Source: Bostrychus sinensis
Taxonomy: Eukaryota; Chordata; Actinopteri; Gobiiformes; Eleotridae
DNA length: 64,000 nucleotides
Direction of reading: 5' to 3'
NCBI GenBank assembly: GCA_020698575.1
Contig: CM036253.1
Location: forward strand, 33,639,719 to 33,703,718
In this document: positions 1-11,944 of the stretch, piece after piece
Position numbering within the stretch: the first letter of the stretch is position 1
Layout: each line of letters begins with the position of its first letter
Program-made: the position numbers and the translations under genes
Notes under the pieces: model-generated
What the model saw: only the letters and a program-made list of their open reading frames with translations
What the model was told of the DNA's origin: nothing
Databases searched by the model: none

Positions 1-881
1 TACGAGCTAAACGTTTACTGGTTGTGTTAGACATGAATTTACTTTTGTCATAAAAACCCAAGTTATTTATACTCATAAAAACAGAACTTTTCTCGTAAAA
101 ACAGAACTAACTTTGCTCATTAAAACAGAAACTTTTTTTTTCAGGTGAACGCAATACACTTCCATACAAGACTACTGGTATAAAAAAAAAAAAAAAAAAA
201 ACTTTTATTAAATACCAAGTTTCAATATCTAGTGGGACCTCTACTATTCCTATGTATGAATCAAATAAATAACACAGAATAAATCATTCAAACTACTGGG
301 TGTAACTTACAGCTAAAAACTTTGCTCCAAAAATTTGTATTTTATGCAACATTATTGTGTTTTATGATTGTAGAAGATTAATTAGCTCACCATAGGTACC
401 AGAAAAAGTATCGCTACAGCACCGGTATCAAAAACCAGGTATGGTTCAAGTACTGGTATGGAAAAATTCAGAACAATACCCAGCCCTAGTTTTAACTAAA
501 GTGCCTCGACCCTTTTTTCTCTTACTTTGCTTGGACGTCTTAAACCTGGGACAGCCCCTGACCAAAGACTTGGTGTTTCTACAGTTGTCTTACTTGTTAG
601 CTTATCATGCTAGAAGCCTGTATGCCTATGTTCTGCTCATGATGTGTAATAGATTGTGTCATGTTTATGGATTTTAGGAAATCTCTCCATAGTCTGTCCA
701 ACTGGGGGCCCCCAAACAGCATCTCCCACAAAATAGAACCCATCCTGACAGTTTCTGGGCTTGTGCACAGACAGAAACCAAGACTCCTAGGTATTTTTCC
801 CTTCTTCATAGCAGTCTTCAGGTCTGTACAGAGTCTGAAGTTGCTCTTTATACGTTATGCGCAAAACCATTAGATTCTTGA
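1..881. other. Intergenic, no gene recognised
   Basis: AT-rich sequence without a convincing coding region. It holds three short spaced copies of a motif like ataaaaacagaact near its start and a run of 20 A at 182-201. The small open frames here show no recognisable domain and overlap on both strands. Confidence 0.6.
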
Positions 882-1075
882 TTTAGGCACTATTTGGTCC
901 TGGTTTAGACCTGTTTTAGTTGTGGTTTAGACCTGGTGTAATCCTGGTTTAGGCCTTGTTATGTCCTAATTGGCTATGATTTGGTCCTTGAATTGTCTTG
1001 GTTTAGTCCTGGCTATGTGCTGCTTGGTTGAATCCTAGTTTAGTTTTGATTGAGTCCTGGTATAATCCCTGTGTT
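882..1075 (-). repeat. Degenerate 11-bp minisatellite (TGGTTTAGTCC type)
   Basis: Repeated, diverged copies of the 11-base unit tggtttagtcc / tggtttagacc. The unit is the reverse complement of the ggactaaacca repeats found at 5.2, 32.3 and 49.2 kb, so this is one array of a dispersed family in the opposite orientation. Edges are soft because the copies are strongly diverged. Confidence 0.6.
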
Positions 1076-2329
1076 GCCATTTTCAGTACATACAGTAAAT
1101 AAATTAAACAAAAAATTAAACAAAAGATTAGGTTAGTCCTGATTTAGACTTTCTTCATCCAGTATTTGTAAAGTTTTAGCCTTATTTTTATTATTATTTT
1201 TATATTATTTATTTATTTATTATTTTAGTACATTCTGTTTCACTACAGACAGAAGGTTCTGACATGAAAATGAACAGCTATGTGTTTCCTGATTCCTGTG
1301 TGGAATCTGTGCCACAGCAGTGTACACAGACTCCATAACTCCTTCACCGCTGCTCTGCCGCTGGGCTCTGATTGGCCGAGAGAAAAGTGCCATGTCAGGT
1401 TGATGGCAAGTGATCTGACCAGGACTGAACTGAGGTGTCCTGGAAAAGCAGCCAATGAGCAGGAAGTATAATGATGGAGCTTTCAGACATTCAATGAGTA
1501 CAGTAGATGTATAATTTGTTTGGATCATGTTTTATAAGCAGGTTATTGTTATTGTTATCATTCTGTTCCTCTTTTATTCTACTGAAGTTTATGTTTATTT
1601 AAAGAATAAAATGCAGTCCACAGTAGTATAAGACATGTGTACTGAAGACAAAATGGCCTATATGAAGCTAGAATAAAACATGGGCCATGTGGGTTTGTTT
1701 TTTGCTCATTTGGATTCATCTGACCATAAAACAGTTTTCTATTTGACCTGAAGCTAAACTCAGTCACTTTTCTTTTTTGTCAAACTTTTCACTATGGAGC
1801 ACCCCCTACATTTGGGAGTATAAAGCACTATAAATTCTCACAAGTGAAGTTTATTCCTGTGTGATCCCTCACTTGGCTTTACTTTCATTTTCTTCTCTGT
1901 GTAACTGTACAGTTTTTTCTGCATTTGGCTGGAGGAGAGGGGAAAAATTCACGCTCACAGGAGCCGGCTCTCTTTGTTCACTTGAAAGATAGAGTTTCAT
2001 GAATTAGCCAGTGCCAGTGAAATAGACTGAGTGATACTAATACTTCATGTTGTGAAAGTGAGGGGGGTCCAAACAGCTATGTTTCAAAAGTGAAGGGGAC
2101 ACGTCCCCCTCTCAATGAATGGTTTGACGCCCATACATTTACTCATCACATGAACTCTGAAACTCTTTATAAAACAGTTTATTTGAGGTAAAAAAGTTAC
2201 AGAGTCCACTTTAAATTGGCGTTGACAGCAGAAACCAGTATATTCTTAGTGCTGGTCTCAGATGGAGAGACTTGAAGCAAAAGATAATACAACAATGACA
2301 CAACCAAGTCCATGTTGTTCATTATTGTG
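1076..2329. other. Intergenic, no gene recognised
   Basis: AT-rich DNA with an ATTT-rich low-complexity patch near 1180-1230. Short overlapping open frames on both strands around 1220-1530 show no domain. Nothing else is supported. Confidence 0.5.
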
Positions 2330-2334
2330 CACAC

Positions 2335-2545
2335 AAATCTCCGGCTTCCTCCCACCGTCCAAAGACATGCATGTGTTGGTGAATTGGTGACTCTAAATTG
2401 ACCCTAGTGAATGAATGTGAGAGTGAATGGTTGTCTGTCTGTGTTCGTCCCTGTGACAAGCTGGCCCCTGTCCAGGGTGTACCCTGCCTACTGGGATAGG
2501 CTCCAGTCACCCGCGACCCCTAACGGGAATAAGTGGTAGAAAATT
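2335..2545 (+). repeat. Teleost interspersed repeat (SINE/LINE 3' tail)
   Basis: Contains the run of phrases seen in a very common fish repeat: cttcctcccaccgtccaaag, acatgcatgtgttggtg, tgactctaaattga, then ccagggtgtaccctgcc, gggataggctccagt, and an ending in ggaataagtggtagaaaatt. A reverse-strand copy lies at 38700-38960. I recognise the family from memory of teleost genomes and cannot name it with certainty. Confidence 0.7.
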
Positions 2546-4229
2546 AATGAATGTCTATCAAATTTGTATTTATATGCACAAAATCAGGTTTAATCAAACT
2601 ACCATATCTGAGCATTTCAGTTTTGTTTTTTTGTTTTGTTTTTTTTGTTTGTTTTTTTGTTACTAATTCAGAGGTACAATACTCGTCAAAATCAAAACTT
2701 CCATTTGCCAAAATCTGTAACATCCAGAGCCCAGTTTTGCTTAAGATATAGAGGTTCATTTATTTATTTTTTTATTTTATTTTATTTTATTTTATTTTTT
2801 TACATTTAACAGTTGTCTATTCTATTTACAAAGCTTGTTTACTGTCTTAACTGTAATTTCATTTGTATGTAACTTTTGTGTATGTATTATAAGGTGGAAG
2901 CTTTAAAATAACCTTTCCCCTGCTCATTTTTATATACATTTTGTAAACATGGTACTTTTTATTATATGCAAAATAAACAAACAAACAAATAAATAACGGT
3001 CAACTCGAGTTATTTGTTGACACCAGTGGACTATAATGGCCTAAACACTTTGAATCACAGGACAAGCTCTATTAATCAGTGCATATTTAACACAAAAGAG
3101 ACATTCAGCTGTGATAATTAAAATATATGTTTTCTGCTGCTATGGGCCCCTCCAGATCAGAGAATGTTCCTGTCACACTACACAGAGTAAATCTAACAAT
3201 AGTCAGAGTCTATATGGTCCTTATAGGGTTAAATTTACTCTCTTTAGTGTTGAGTTTTCAGTGTAAAATGAACACAGCACCATGACACTGGGGTACAATG
3301 CCACACATGGCCTGAGGTCTTTAAGATAAATAGGACTGTGTTTTAATGCACTCACTCAGTTTCACGTTCAGGTAACTTTATTTACACCCATAGGTAAAAT
3401 TGGCTTGCAGTTGGAGTTCAGGCTTCCAGGCAGAAGTAAAAAACATAACAATAAATATAATAAGACATAAATCAAAGTGTTTCACAGTCCTGATCAACAA
3501 TGTAAAGGTATCACCCAACCAACAATAAAAATCCTAGATTAAAAAAAAGAGAATAAGAGCAACCAACAAGTTAAAAATGACATAAAAGCATTAAAAAACA
3601 AAACACAACAAAACAAGATACAGCTTATTCACCAGTGAGACAGCTGCTGGGATAAAGCTGTTTTTAAAAAGTTTTGTTTTACATCTTGGTACCAGATGCG
3701 TGCTGTTGATGTGAATGATCTTTTAAAATGATCATAGTGCAAACTCCGTTGCTGTCTTGTGTTTAGGTTCTGAGGATGCAGCTGGTATTCTCCAATCAGC
3801 TTACTCCCATCATTCAATGGACTGTGATTGAAAACTTTACACCTTCGGTTGTCTCTTAGTGACCACTGATTTGCTTAAAATGTAAGTAAAATCATGTGAT
3901 CTTAAGCAGGGCTCCAAATGACTCGAAACACTTCTGCTTCAAAAAATCGATACTGTGGCTCAAGCATAACATCGTTAGGTCCAACCATGACTCAGAGGAA
4001 CAGTGACACACATGACTCCAGCTTCAACTGCAGATATATTTTCTTTAAAACTCAAATTCTCTGGGAAAGTATTTGCTGCAAATGTCTCTGTCCAATTTTC
4101 ACTGAGAGAAAAAACTTTAGTGTTCTTTATAAAACTAATAAAGACTGTATCTATATTTCCATCATGTTCATGTCAATCATGGGTCTGATTCTCTCAACTA
4201 ACATTTTAACACTAAAGAGTAAATATAAC
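2546..4229. other. Intergenic; possible LINE 3' fragment at 3366-3880 (minus)
   Basis: AT-rich DNA with T-rich and TTTTA-rich patches at 2620-2660 and 2760-2810. From 3366 the phrase actttatttacacccatagg and a downstream minus-strand open frame (3629-3817) look like the 3' end of a degraded non-LTR retrotransposon lying on the minus strand, but no reverse transcriptase motif remains. No host gene recognised. Confidence 0.35.
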
Positions 4230-4650
4230 ACTGTAAAGATAAGGTCTAAACCAGGACGAAACCAGGACTAATCTAGGTCTATGCCAGGTCTAAACCAGGA
4301 CTAGCTCCAACAAAAAATGGACAAAAACAGGAATAAAACTAGCTCTGAAAAATCTGGACTTGAACTGGAAAAGACTCTTAATACCACCAGATGAAGCCTG
4401 GGTACTTCCTGCGGTACCTGTACCACAGTTTAAGAGGGGTTCTCAAACTGTGGTACAGGTCTATGACGTCGCTTTCATATATACTGTTAGTAGCCTAACT
4501 TGTCCACCAAACAGCATAACAAGCTGTTAAAACCCCATAGATGGAATTTGGTTTACAATTGTGAATGCATTTCAAATTATAGGCAATGGTTTTCAATTTG
4601 TGTGTTGGGGATGCATGTGTGGGCTGATGTAAGTATTTGGTTGGTACTCT
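4230..4650 (+). repeat. Repeat block copy 1 (hAT-like end plus shared flank)
   Basis: Diverged ggtctaaaccaggacta repeats are followed by an element end (ggtacctgtaccacagttta) and then about 200 bases of flank (cttgtccaccaaa, atagatggaatttggtttac, aggcaatggttt, gtatttggttgg). The same order recurs at 5613-5682 and 7124-7365, where the two halves are separated by an inserted element. The copies are visibly diverged, so this is an old local duplication or two copies of a larger repeat. Confidence 0.6.
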
Positions 4651-4856
4651 GACATAATGTAAACTTAGTCTTGAGATGCGACTGTGGCAGGATTTTGAGT
4701 TTTGCCTCATTGGCTGCTCTAATTTTCAAATTCTTCTTTAGATTTTTTTAAGTCAAGGAAAAAAACAAAAACAAATAAGATACTCTAAAGACCTCCTCCC
4801 ACCTGAAGAACCTGTTCATCCTGCAGACTGTAAAACTCTTCACTGCCCGTCTGTCC

Positions 4857-4904
<48 letters not shown>
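4857..4904 (+). repeat. Compound microsatellite (GT)n(GA)n
   Basis: Twelve GT units (4857-4880) run directly into twelve GA units (4881-4904). Confidence 0.95.
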
Positions 4905-5162
4905 AAGGGTTAAAGATTAGCATTGAACTTGACAAACGGCTGCTGTTGACTCTCTTTACAGCTCCGTCTCTGTCCTCCTGTAAAACAACAATACGGACGG
5001 AAGCCCAGAAGCCCATAAAGCCTCTCCCCTTTAGTCCACATACCAGACGGCTGGTCCCGGGACTGGGGGAGGGGCAGCCCTGGCTCTGGTGCATGTACAG
5101 CTACTGAGGGAGGTTAGATTTACTGAACAGGTTACTCCTAATGTTAAACACTGTTAGTCAGT

Positions 5163-5625
5163 GCTCTGTTCCACTGTCTAAACCAAAACTAAACCAGAAC
5201 AAAACCAGGTCTAAATCAGGTCTAAAGTAGGACTAATCCAGAACTAAATCAGGTCTAAATCAGGTTAAGCAAGGGCAAATCCAGGACTAAACCAAGTCTA
5301 AACTATGTCTAAACCAGGACTTAAGCAGAATAAAAACTCGACAAAACCAGGACCAAGCCAAGTCCAAATCAGGACTAAACCAGGTCTAAACCAGGTCAAC
5401 CCAGGACTAAACCAAACCAGGTCTAAACCAGGACTACATAAGGACTAATCCAGTACTAATATAGGTCTAAACCAGGTCTAAACAAGGTCTAAACTAAAAC
5501 TAATCCAGGACTAAACTAAGTCTAAACTAGGTCTAAATCACTTTTAAACCAGATCTAAACTAGTTCTAAACTAAAACTAAACCAGGTCTAAACTAGGTCT
5601 AATCTAGGTCTAAACCATGACGAGC
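5163..5625 (+). repeat. 11-bp minisatellite (GGWCTAAACCA)
   Basis: Degenerate tandem copies of an 11-base unit of the form aggtctaaacc / aggactaaacc. It directly precedes a hAT-like element end, as at 32.3-34.1 kb. Confidence 0.75.
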
Positions 5626-5682
5626 TCCAAACAGGAATAAAACTAGCTCTAAAAAATCTGGATTTGAACCGCAAAACACTCC

Positions 5683-7123
5683 AAGGGTGTGTTCACACTT
5701 GCCGTGTTTGGTTCGCTTCAATCAAACTCTGGTGCGCTTTCTGGCAAAGTCCAGTTTGTTTGAGCAGCTGTGAACGCGCAATCAGACTCAGGTCCGCTCC
5801 AAACAAGTGAACTATGGTCTTCCTGAAATCAGAGGTCTCAGTGCAATGCCCTTTGAGCCCTGGTGCACTCCTGGTCTGGTCCTGGTCTGGTCCTGGTCTG
5901 GTCCTGGTGTGGTCCTGGTGTGGTCCTGGTCTGGTCCTGGTGTGGTCCTGGTCTGGTCCTGGTCTGGTCCTGGTCTGGTCCTGGTCTGGTCCTGGTGTGG
6001 TCCTGGTGTGGTCCTGGTCTGGTCCTGGTGTGGTCCTGGTCTGGTCCTGGTCTGGTCCTGGTCTGGTCCTGGTCTGGTCCTGGTATGGTCCTGGTCTGGT
6101 CCTGGTCTGGTCCTGGTCTGGTCCTGGTCTGGTCCTGGTCTGGTCCTGGTGTGGTCCTGGTCTGGTCCTGGTCTGGTCCTGGTCTGGTCCTGGTGTGGTC
6201 CTGGTCTGGTCCTGGTCTGGTCCTGGTCTGGTCCTGGTCTGGTCCTGGTGTGGTCCTGGTGTGGTCCTGGTCTGGTCCTGGTGTGGTCCTGGTCTGGTCC
6301 TGGTCTGGTCCTGGTCTGGTCCTGGTCTGGTCCTGGTGTGGTCCTGGTGTGGTCCTGGTCTGGTCCTGGTGTGGTCCTGGTCTGGTCCTGGTCTGGTCCT
6401 GGTCTGGTCCTGGTCTGGTCCTGGTATGGTCCTGGTCTGGTCCTGGTCTGGTCCTGGTCTGGTCCTGGTCTGGTCCTGGTGTGGTCCTGGTCTGGTCCTG
6501 GTCTGGTCCTGGTCTGGTCCTGGTGTGGTCCTGGTCTGGTCCTGGTCTGGTCCTGGTCTGGTCCTGGTGTGGTCCTGGTCTGGTCCTGGTCTGGTCCTGG
6601 TGTGGTCCTGGTCTGGTCCTGGTGAGGTGCGAACACAACGCTAACCAAACTACGAACTAACGCCAGGGAGTGGACTACACCACTGTTTACCAAGGGCATA
6701 GAAACATACGCTCATCTAACGTTACTGTAAATAAAATGTATTTAAAAGGTTACTAACATTAGCAAACAAGTATAAAACAACACAGATTTCATATTAATCA
6801 CAGAGAATCCACAGCTGTGTTCAGCTGATATCACGACTCTAACCTTAAGACTTAATTAAACATTAATTAAAGAAGATGAGGACTTGAAGAGGTGGACTTT
6901 TAACCAATAGATGAGCAGGATTTCTTCTTCTAAAGTTTCTCTCAGTAAATACTGGCACATTGCCCCCTACAGGCGAGGTTTGTTACTGCTCCCTCAGACA
7001 GTTCAGTTCAGTTCATTTGACTGAGCTCTTTGTGAACCCGAACCAGACATCATCAACACAGGTGCGGACTTTCACCCCAAAGCGCACCAAGTCCTGCAGA
7101 CCAGCAAGTGTGAACAGAGCCTT
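5683..7123. mobile_element. Non-autonomous DNA transposon with internal 11-bp satellite
   Basis: The left end reads AAGGGTGTGTTCACACTTG and the right end is its near inverse (caagtgtgaacagagcctt), giving imperfect terminal inverted repeats. It interrupts repeat block copy 2: the sequence before 5683 and after about 7124 joins up to match the uninterrupted copy at 4.3-4.6 kb. The interior holds the 11-bp array (5870-6624) and no transposase. The exact ends and target duplication are uncertain by several bases, and the superfamily is not assigned. Confidence 0.55.
5870..6624. repeat. Long 11-bp minisatellite (TGGTCTGGTCC)n
   Basis: About 69 near-identical copies of the 11-base unit tggtctggtcc, with scattered variants tggtgtggtcc and tggtatggtcc. 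Because 11 is not a multiple of three and the unit makes no stop codon in any phase, long open frames appear in all phases on both strands (about 266-295 codons). They are artefacts. The unit differs from the dispersed TGGTTTAGTCC repeat at only a few positions, so it is probably a GC-rich, homogenised derivative. Confidence 0.95.
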
Positions 7124-7365
7124 AAATGCCAAGAAGCCTAGGAACCACTAGTGGTACCTGTACCACAGTTTGAGGAGCCCTGGTCTATGACACTGATTTC
7201 ATAAATACTGCATAGGAGCCTACCTTGTCCACCAAAGGCATGTATTAAGCATAAAAAACATAGATGGAATTTGGTTTACAACCCTGAATGCATTACAAAT
7301 TAAAGGCAATGGTTTCCAATTTGTGGGTTGGAGATTCATGTGTGTGCTGCAGTAAATATTTGGTT
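7124..7365 (+). repeat. Repeat block copy 2, distal half
   Basis: Begins near agcctaggaaccactagtgg, passes the element end gtacctgtaccacagtttga, then follows the flank seen in copy 1 (accttgtccaccaaa, atagatggaatttggtttac, tttggttgg). The proximal half of this copy lies at 5613-5682, before the inserted 5.68-7.12 kb element. Confidence 0.6.
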
Positions 7366-7449
7366 GGCCACAAATAGTTCCTCATTTACACAGTCAGGAG
7401 GTAGTTTATGTTCAAGTGCTTTAAAAAAGAATTAGGAGATAATCATTGA

Positions 7450-7640
7450 AGGTCCCCTATTCTGCTAAATGGATTTTTCCTCTCTTTTAACCATGTTATA
7501 ATGTTGTTTCCTCCTCAAAAACAGACCTGGAGTAGTATTTGGTTTCATTCATTGCTACGTTATCTGAATGCTGAGTCATCTCATTCTAGTCCACCTCAAT
7601 AGACAAAGAATTTAACTTCAATAATTACAGTGTTTAAAGT
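7450..7640 (+). repeat. Dispersed MITE-like repeat (CCCTATTCTGCT family)
   Basis: Starts aggtcccctattctgct, then ttttaaccatgttataatgt and cctcctcaaaaacaga. Close relatives occur at 35478-35850, 43281-43560, 47360-47640 and, reversed, at 50900-51000. The family is not identified. Confidence 0.65.
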
Positions 7641-7731
7641 GTTTCCCACATATTTTATGGAATCCATTGGGGTTGATTTTTAAAATACTTTTAGATATTA
7701 AATTTGTTTTTTATGTTGTATTACTCTAAAA

Positions 7732-8054
7732 CAGGGGTCACCAACGAGGTGCCCGCGAGCACCAGGTAGCCCTTCTGGAGCTTGTGAGGCGCCCGCGAGG
7801 GATATTTATAAACAGTGACTACTGCAGTGTTTTAGTCATAATTTCTTTTTTTTTTAAATTGTTTTCATGTTTAATTACAAGATTATTTTTTATAAACATT
7901 ATCATTAATGCAAAGCAAACAATCATACAATCCTAGTGTCATTTGAAAGGCATGTCAAGAATTTAATATAGAGGATTATTTTGCACGAGTAGCCCTCAGT
8001 ACAAATTCTCATCTTTTGGGTAGCCCTCAAACCCAGAAAGGTTGGAGACCCCTG
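7732..8054. mobile_element. hAT-type MITE with perfect 8-bp target duplication
   Basis: A 323-bp element starts CAGGGGTCACCAACG and ends with the inverse (ttggagacccctg). It is flanked on both sides by CTCTAAAA (7724-7731 and 8055-8062), an exact 8-bp target-site duplication. CAGGGG termini with an 8-bp duplication are the signature of hAT transposons. No transposase is present. Confidence 0.9.
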
Positions 8055-8062
8055 CTCTAAAA

Positions 8063-8734
8063 TATTTAGCCATTTTTGTTTATTTTTATTTTATACTCTG
8101 TGTTTCCTACCATAGTACTGGTCTCATGATTAGTAAAAGCCACATTGCTTTACTTTTGAGTAAAGAAGATGAATGAAGATGGGAAACATAAAAAATACTT
8201 GTATTACTGTATTACTAATACTGTGTATTATTATAATTATTTCCACGTTATCTTTATATCATTTCTACTATGGTACAAAGTAGTGCATAATTATTTACAA
8301 TGTTTAAAGCTTATATATTATCTTATAGTAAATGTTACTAACTGTTAAAGTTAAGGTTAGACTATGAGAGATAAAATTATAGGGTGGGCCGCCATAATCT
8401 TCTGAATTCATGAGAAATACTGTGTTTATGTTTGTCAAATGGTAAAATGTTATACTCATTTGAATTTGGGGGAAAACGCAATAGGTCACCTTGTATCAGA
8501 TCAGAGTTTGGCGGGAAAAAAGCGAAAAAAAAGTAGAACAATTGTGACAAATAATTCTGTTGCACTAGATTCGATGTCACTTAAGGTCCTATATATTCTC
8601 ACCCTCTACATGTTTTATGATACTAAACTGTAAACTTTTTACTCAACGCATTTTGTGTTTGGCCAATTACTGTAAAAGTGTCTGTACACTTCTTTGGGCG
8701 TATTTGGTTTCTCACATCCAGGTGAATTAACGCA
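8063..8734. other. Intergenic, no gene recognised
   Basis: AT-rich DNA. The short open frames at 8300-8640 overlap on both strands and show no domain. Confidence 0.5.
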
Positions 8735-9035
8735 CATTACGCAGAAAGCATGCCTTGGCTGTATAGGTTCATATACATACAGTAGTATGGCTTTATGCTC
8801 AGAGGCACTTTCCTCAGACTCTGTAGAGAAATGGTGGCTGGTTAGGAGACAGTGGCTGTGCGCGCTGTTGACATGTACTATTACGCAGACTGCGTGCTTT
8901 AAAGCCAAACACGCCGAGCCTGTATAGACTCATAGAAATACAGTGGTATGGCTTTATGCTCAGAGGCACTTTCCTCAGACTCTGTGGAGAGACAGAGGAT
9001 GATTAGAAGAGAGGAGCTGTGCGCGCTTTGGACAT
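8735..9035. repeat. Two-copy tandem duplication, 161-bp offset
   Basis: A segment containing gctttatgctcagaggcact, then tcctcagactctgt, then gctgtgcgcgct occurs twice, with matching bases 161 apart (for example 8790 and 8951). The copies are similar but not identical, so the duplication is not recent. Confidence 0.8.
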
Positions 9036-10889
9036 ACACGTATTTTCTTTTTCGACTCTTTTTTACGTTTAATTCATTGAACGCGACCTAATTTGGCTTC
9101 TTTGAGTGTTGGCTCATGATTAAAGGATGAAAGTGTGCTTTTTAAGAGCGCTCAGGGACAACACTGATTGGAAATAGCCCTCAGACAGACCCCCACTCAA
9201 TACTGATCAGTATAAAGCTGGAGGAAAACTGCCTAAGTCACTACTCAAATGACACACCGATTTCAGGACGTCTCCAACATCATAACCCAACTGGAATATC
9301 ATTTCAAATAATTCAAATCCACCACGTCTCCATTATGCACGGGCTCACTGACGTCCCCGCGTGCTGTAAGCGAGAACGCGGAACGTGATTTAAGACCCCG
9401 GGCCCGCCGCTGAGACTCGTAAAAAGGGCACTGCAGACGCTCGTGCATCACTCGCCATCACTCATTCACTTCTTCGTGTCCCGTGGATACGTGAGCGCGC
9501 ACAGTTCTTAGCCATTGTGTGCGTGTCTGTGTTGGCTTGTAAATGCTGGTCACGTGAGCGCCAAGGTCAAGGGCTACTCCACGCACGAGGAGGGTGTGTG
9601 TGTGTGTGTGTGTGTGTCTGTGTGTGGCTGGAGTAAATAGTCCTCTTTGATCTGGACGTGTTAAACAAGGCTGTCCTGTCTGCGCACGCTCCATATACTC
9701 GTCGTTTATGTTATTTTTGAAGTATTCTCCACGCACAGTGTAACTATGGACCCAAGTACAGATGCTCCATGGCGTATTAACCTTTAAGATGAGGAAATGG
9801 TTTAGATTTTTGTCCAGACATTACGCGTTTGCCATAGTAACCAGTATTGACCCACCTGCGTCTGGCTTCGGCGTCTCCAGTCTGACATCTCCGCTCCACA
9901 CACCAGACAATTGTGTTTGTGTGAAGCAAACACCTGGGATACTTCAAATCTAGTGGTTTGGGGCGGAGATAATCGAAAAAAATCCTAAAAGTGATATCCT
10001 GAAATTATGAAAACTGGTGCTCATTTTGAAATTTTGTAGGCCTATAGTGTGAATCGTCTCTAGTGTCTCCAGTGTGGATTTTTTTGGAGTGCTGTCCAGG
10101 TTTAACGGGTAACAGCTGCAGATCGGCGGTCTCTAATGTGAGGGAAAGACCTAATAAGTAAAAGAAATCTGGACAAATTGACACATTTCTACAGGTGCGC
10201 GCGAAGAGAGAGAAGAGGTGCAGCGAGTGGGCGCCTTGGAGCGCACAGGAGACGTTCGTGCAAATACCTCTACGATCATTTATGTCATGTTAACGGCCCA
10301 TTTAGACTATCAAACAGGACTTGGCATTAACACTAGCCAACCAGCCAAATGTAGGTAGATTTTAATTTTGGCTACTGACACAAATACTACCCCTAGCCAC
10401 GTTGGCCGGTGGAAAATTAAATACTATAAAATAAATACAAAAACTGGGCTATTTAAATTGTGGTAAGGAAAAATCACGAATTGACCGGTAATTTTTTGAC
10501 AAAGACTTCCCACAGTGGCCAGTGAGAGAAAGGTAAATGCCAAGCCCTGATATCAAACTATTAAATAATTTTACAGTAGAGGGAAACTCTATTTCAAAAT
10601 GCTGAAGAATCGTTTTTACGCACAGCATTGCTCTTTCTACGTAGAGCCATGAACACGTTTCAAATGCCATGAGACATACTATTGGTAAAAAGGTCAACGA
10701 GAATAGCCACATAATTCACTTTATGTTACATTCTATTCATTTGAATATGACAAAGGCTTGGAAACACGCGGAGAAAAAGATAAGGTAACCAGTTCTTTTT
10801 CATTTCAGTGAACCTGTAACCATGTGACAGGTTCATTTTCATTTATAAAGCCGTGTTTACAATCGATTTCTATACCCAAAAAACTGACA

Positions 10890-10927
<38 letters not shown>

Positions 10928-11944
10928 TGCATTTAAAGTGGCAAAGAAGCTTCTGAAATCCATATTTTTCTCTGTCATGTAATTCTATGATGATAGGGCT
11001 TACTTTTTTAATTAAGTATTTTTTTTAGATTAAAAAAATGAGGTGAATACATTTTGTGACAAATGTTTTTTTTTTTTAAGTTTCCTGTTATTCCTTACCG
11101 CTTAAAAAGGGAACAACTGGGACATGGCTTGTTATTAACTGAGTATGAGTGTTTTTACAGATATGTGCTGGGACATGGAACAAGGAGCCTTAAATTGGGA
11201 CTGCCCGGGTTAAACAGGGACATTAAAAACGCAATCAAGTGTATTTGTGTCCGATCATAGTTTGGGGAGAACTCTCCAAAAGAAAAGAAAACAAACGTGT
11301 CTATTATATTTGGGTGTGTAATAATCCATGCAAAGGACTATTGTCCGCATGACCACTGGCCACTATATCGTCATGGTTACGAATTCTAGTGAGTGCCATA
11401 ACTTCGAATCCAATAATTGAATACTGAAAATATCACATATTAGAGCCACAGTGCTTTTAGTCATACAGAACGCACAATTCAATTTAGATGTTCGTGTTTT
11501 ATAGCAATATTCTTGACACTTTTAATTATTTTGTTTTACGCGTGCATTTTTTCCATTCAATTAATATTAATATTTAAAGAATGGCAATATTAGAAAGCGA
11601 ATAGCCTACTATAAATAAAACTAACAGAAATAACATAGTTCCAACGAACGCTGTAGCTGCAGTGGCTTCACGTCTCATCCCCCGGCGCGTAAATGCTTCC
11701 AAATTGTCTTTACCGCTTTGTTCACGCGCTCCAGGCCTCGTGAAACCAGATAGGAGAGCATAGATAGCGTTGTTGTGGCGCGTCCTCATAGACTTCTAAT
11801 CCTCGTCTAAGTCCACGGAGCCGTGCGCGGCGGTGGGAACGACTCTAGACCCCAGGTTTTTTTGTTTTTTGTTTTTTTTTACGCACGGCGGACGCACACC
11901 ACTGTAGTGAGAGGCTGACGCACACCGCAGAGGGATTAACAGCG
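9036..11944. other. Region 3' of hoxb13a; no gene recognised
   Basis: Moderately CpG-rich in parts (9.3-9.7 kb, 10.2 kb, 11.6-11.8 kb), unlike the surrounding AT-rich repeats, and carries fewer obvious transposon remains. It includes a (GT)n microsatellite at 9594-9617 and a T run of about 38 at 10889-10926. No open frame resembles a Hox or other known protein. Posterior Hox regulatory DNA is plausible but not shown by sequence alone. Confidence 0.5.

Noticed and set aside
5807..6699. Long open frames (about 265-295 codons) in several phases on both strands
   Set aside because: They are produced by an 11-bp tandem repeat lacking stops in any phase. No domain, splice or codon-use support.
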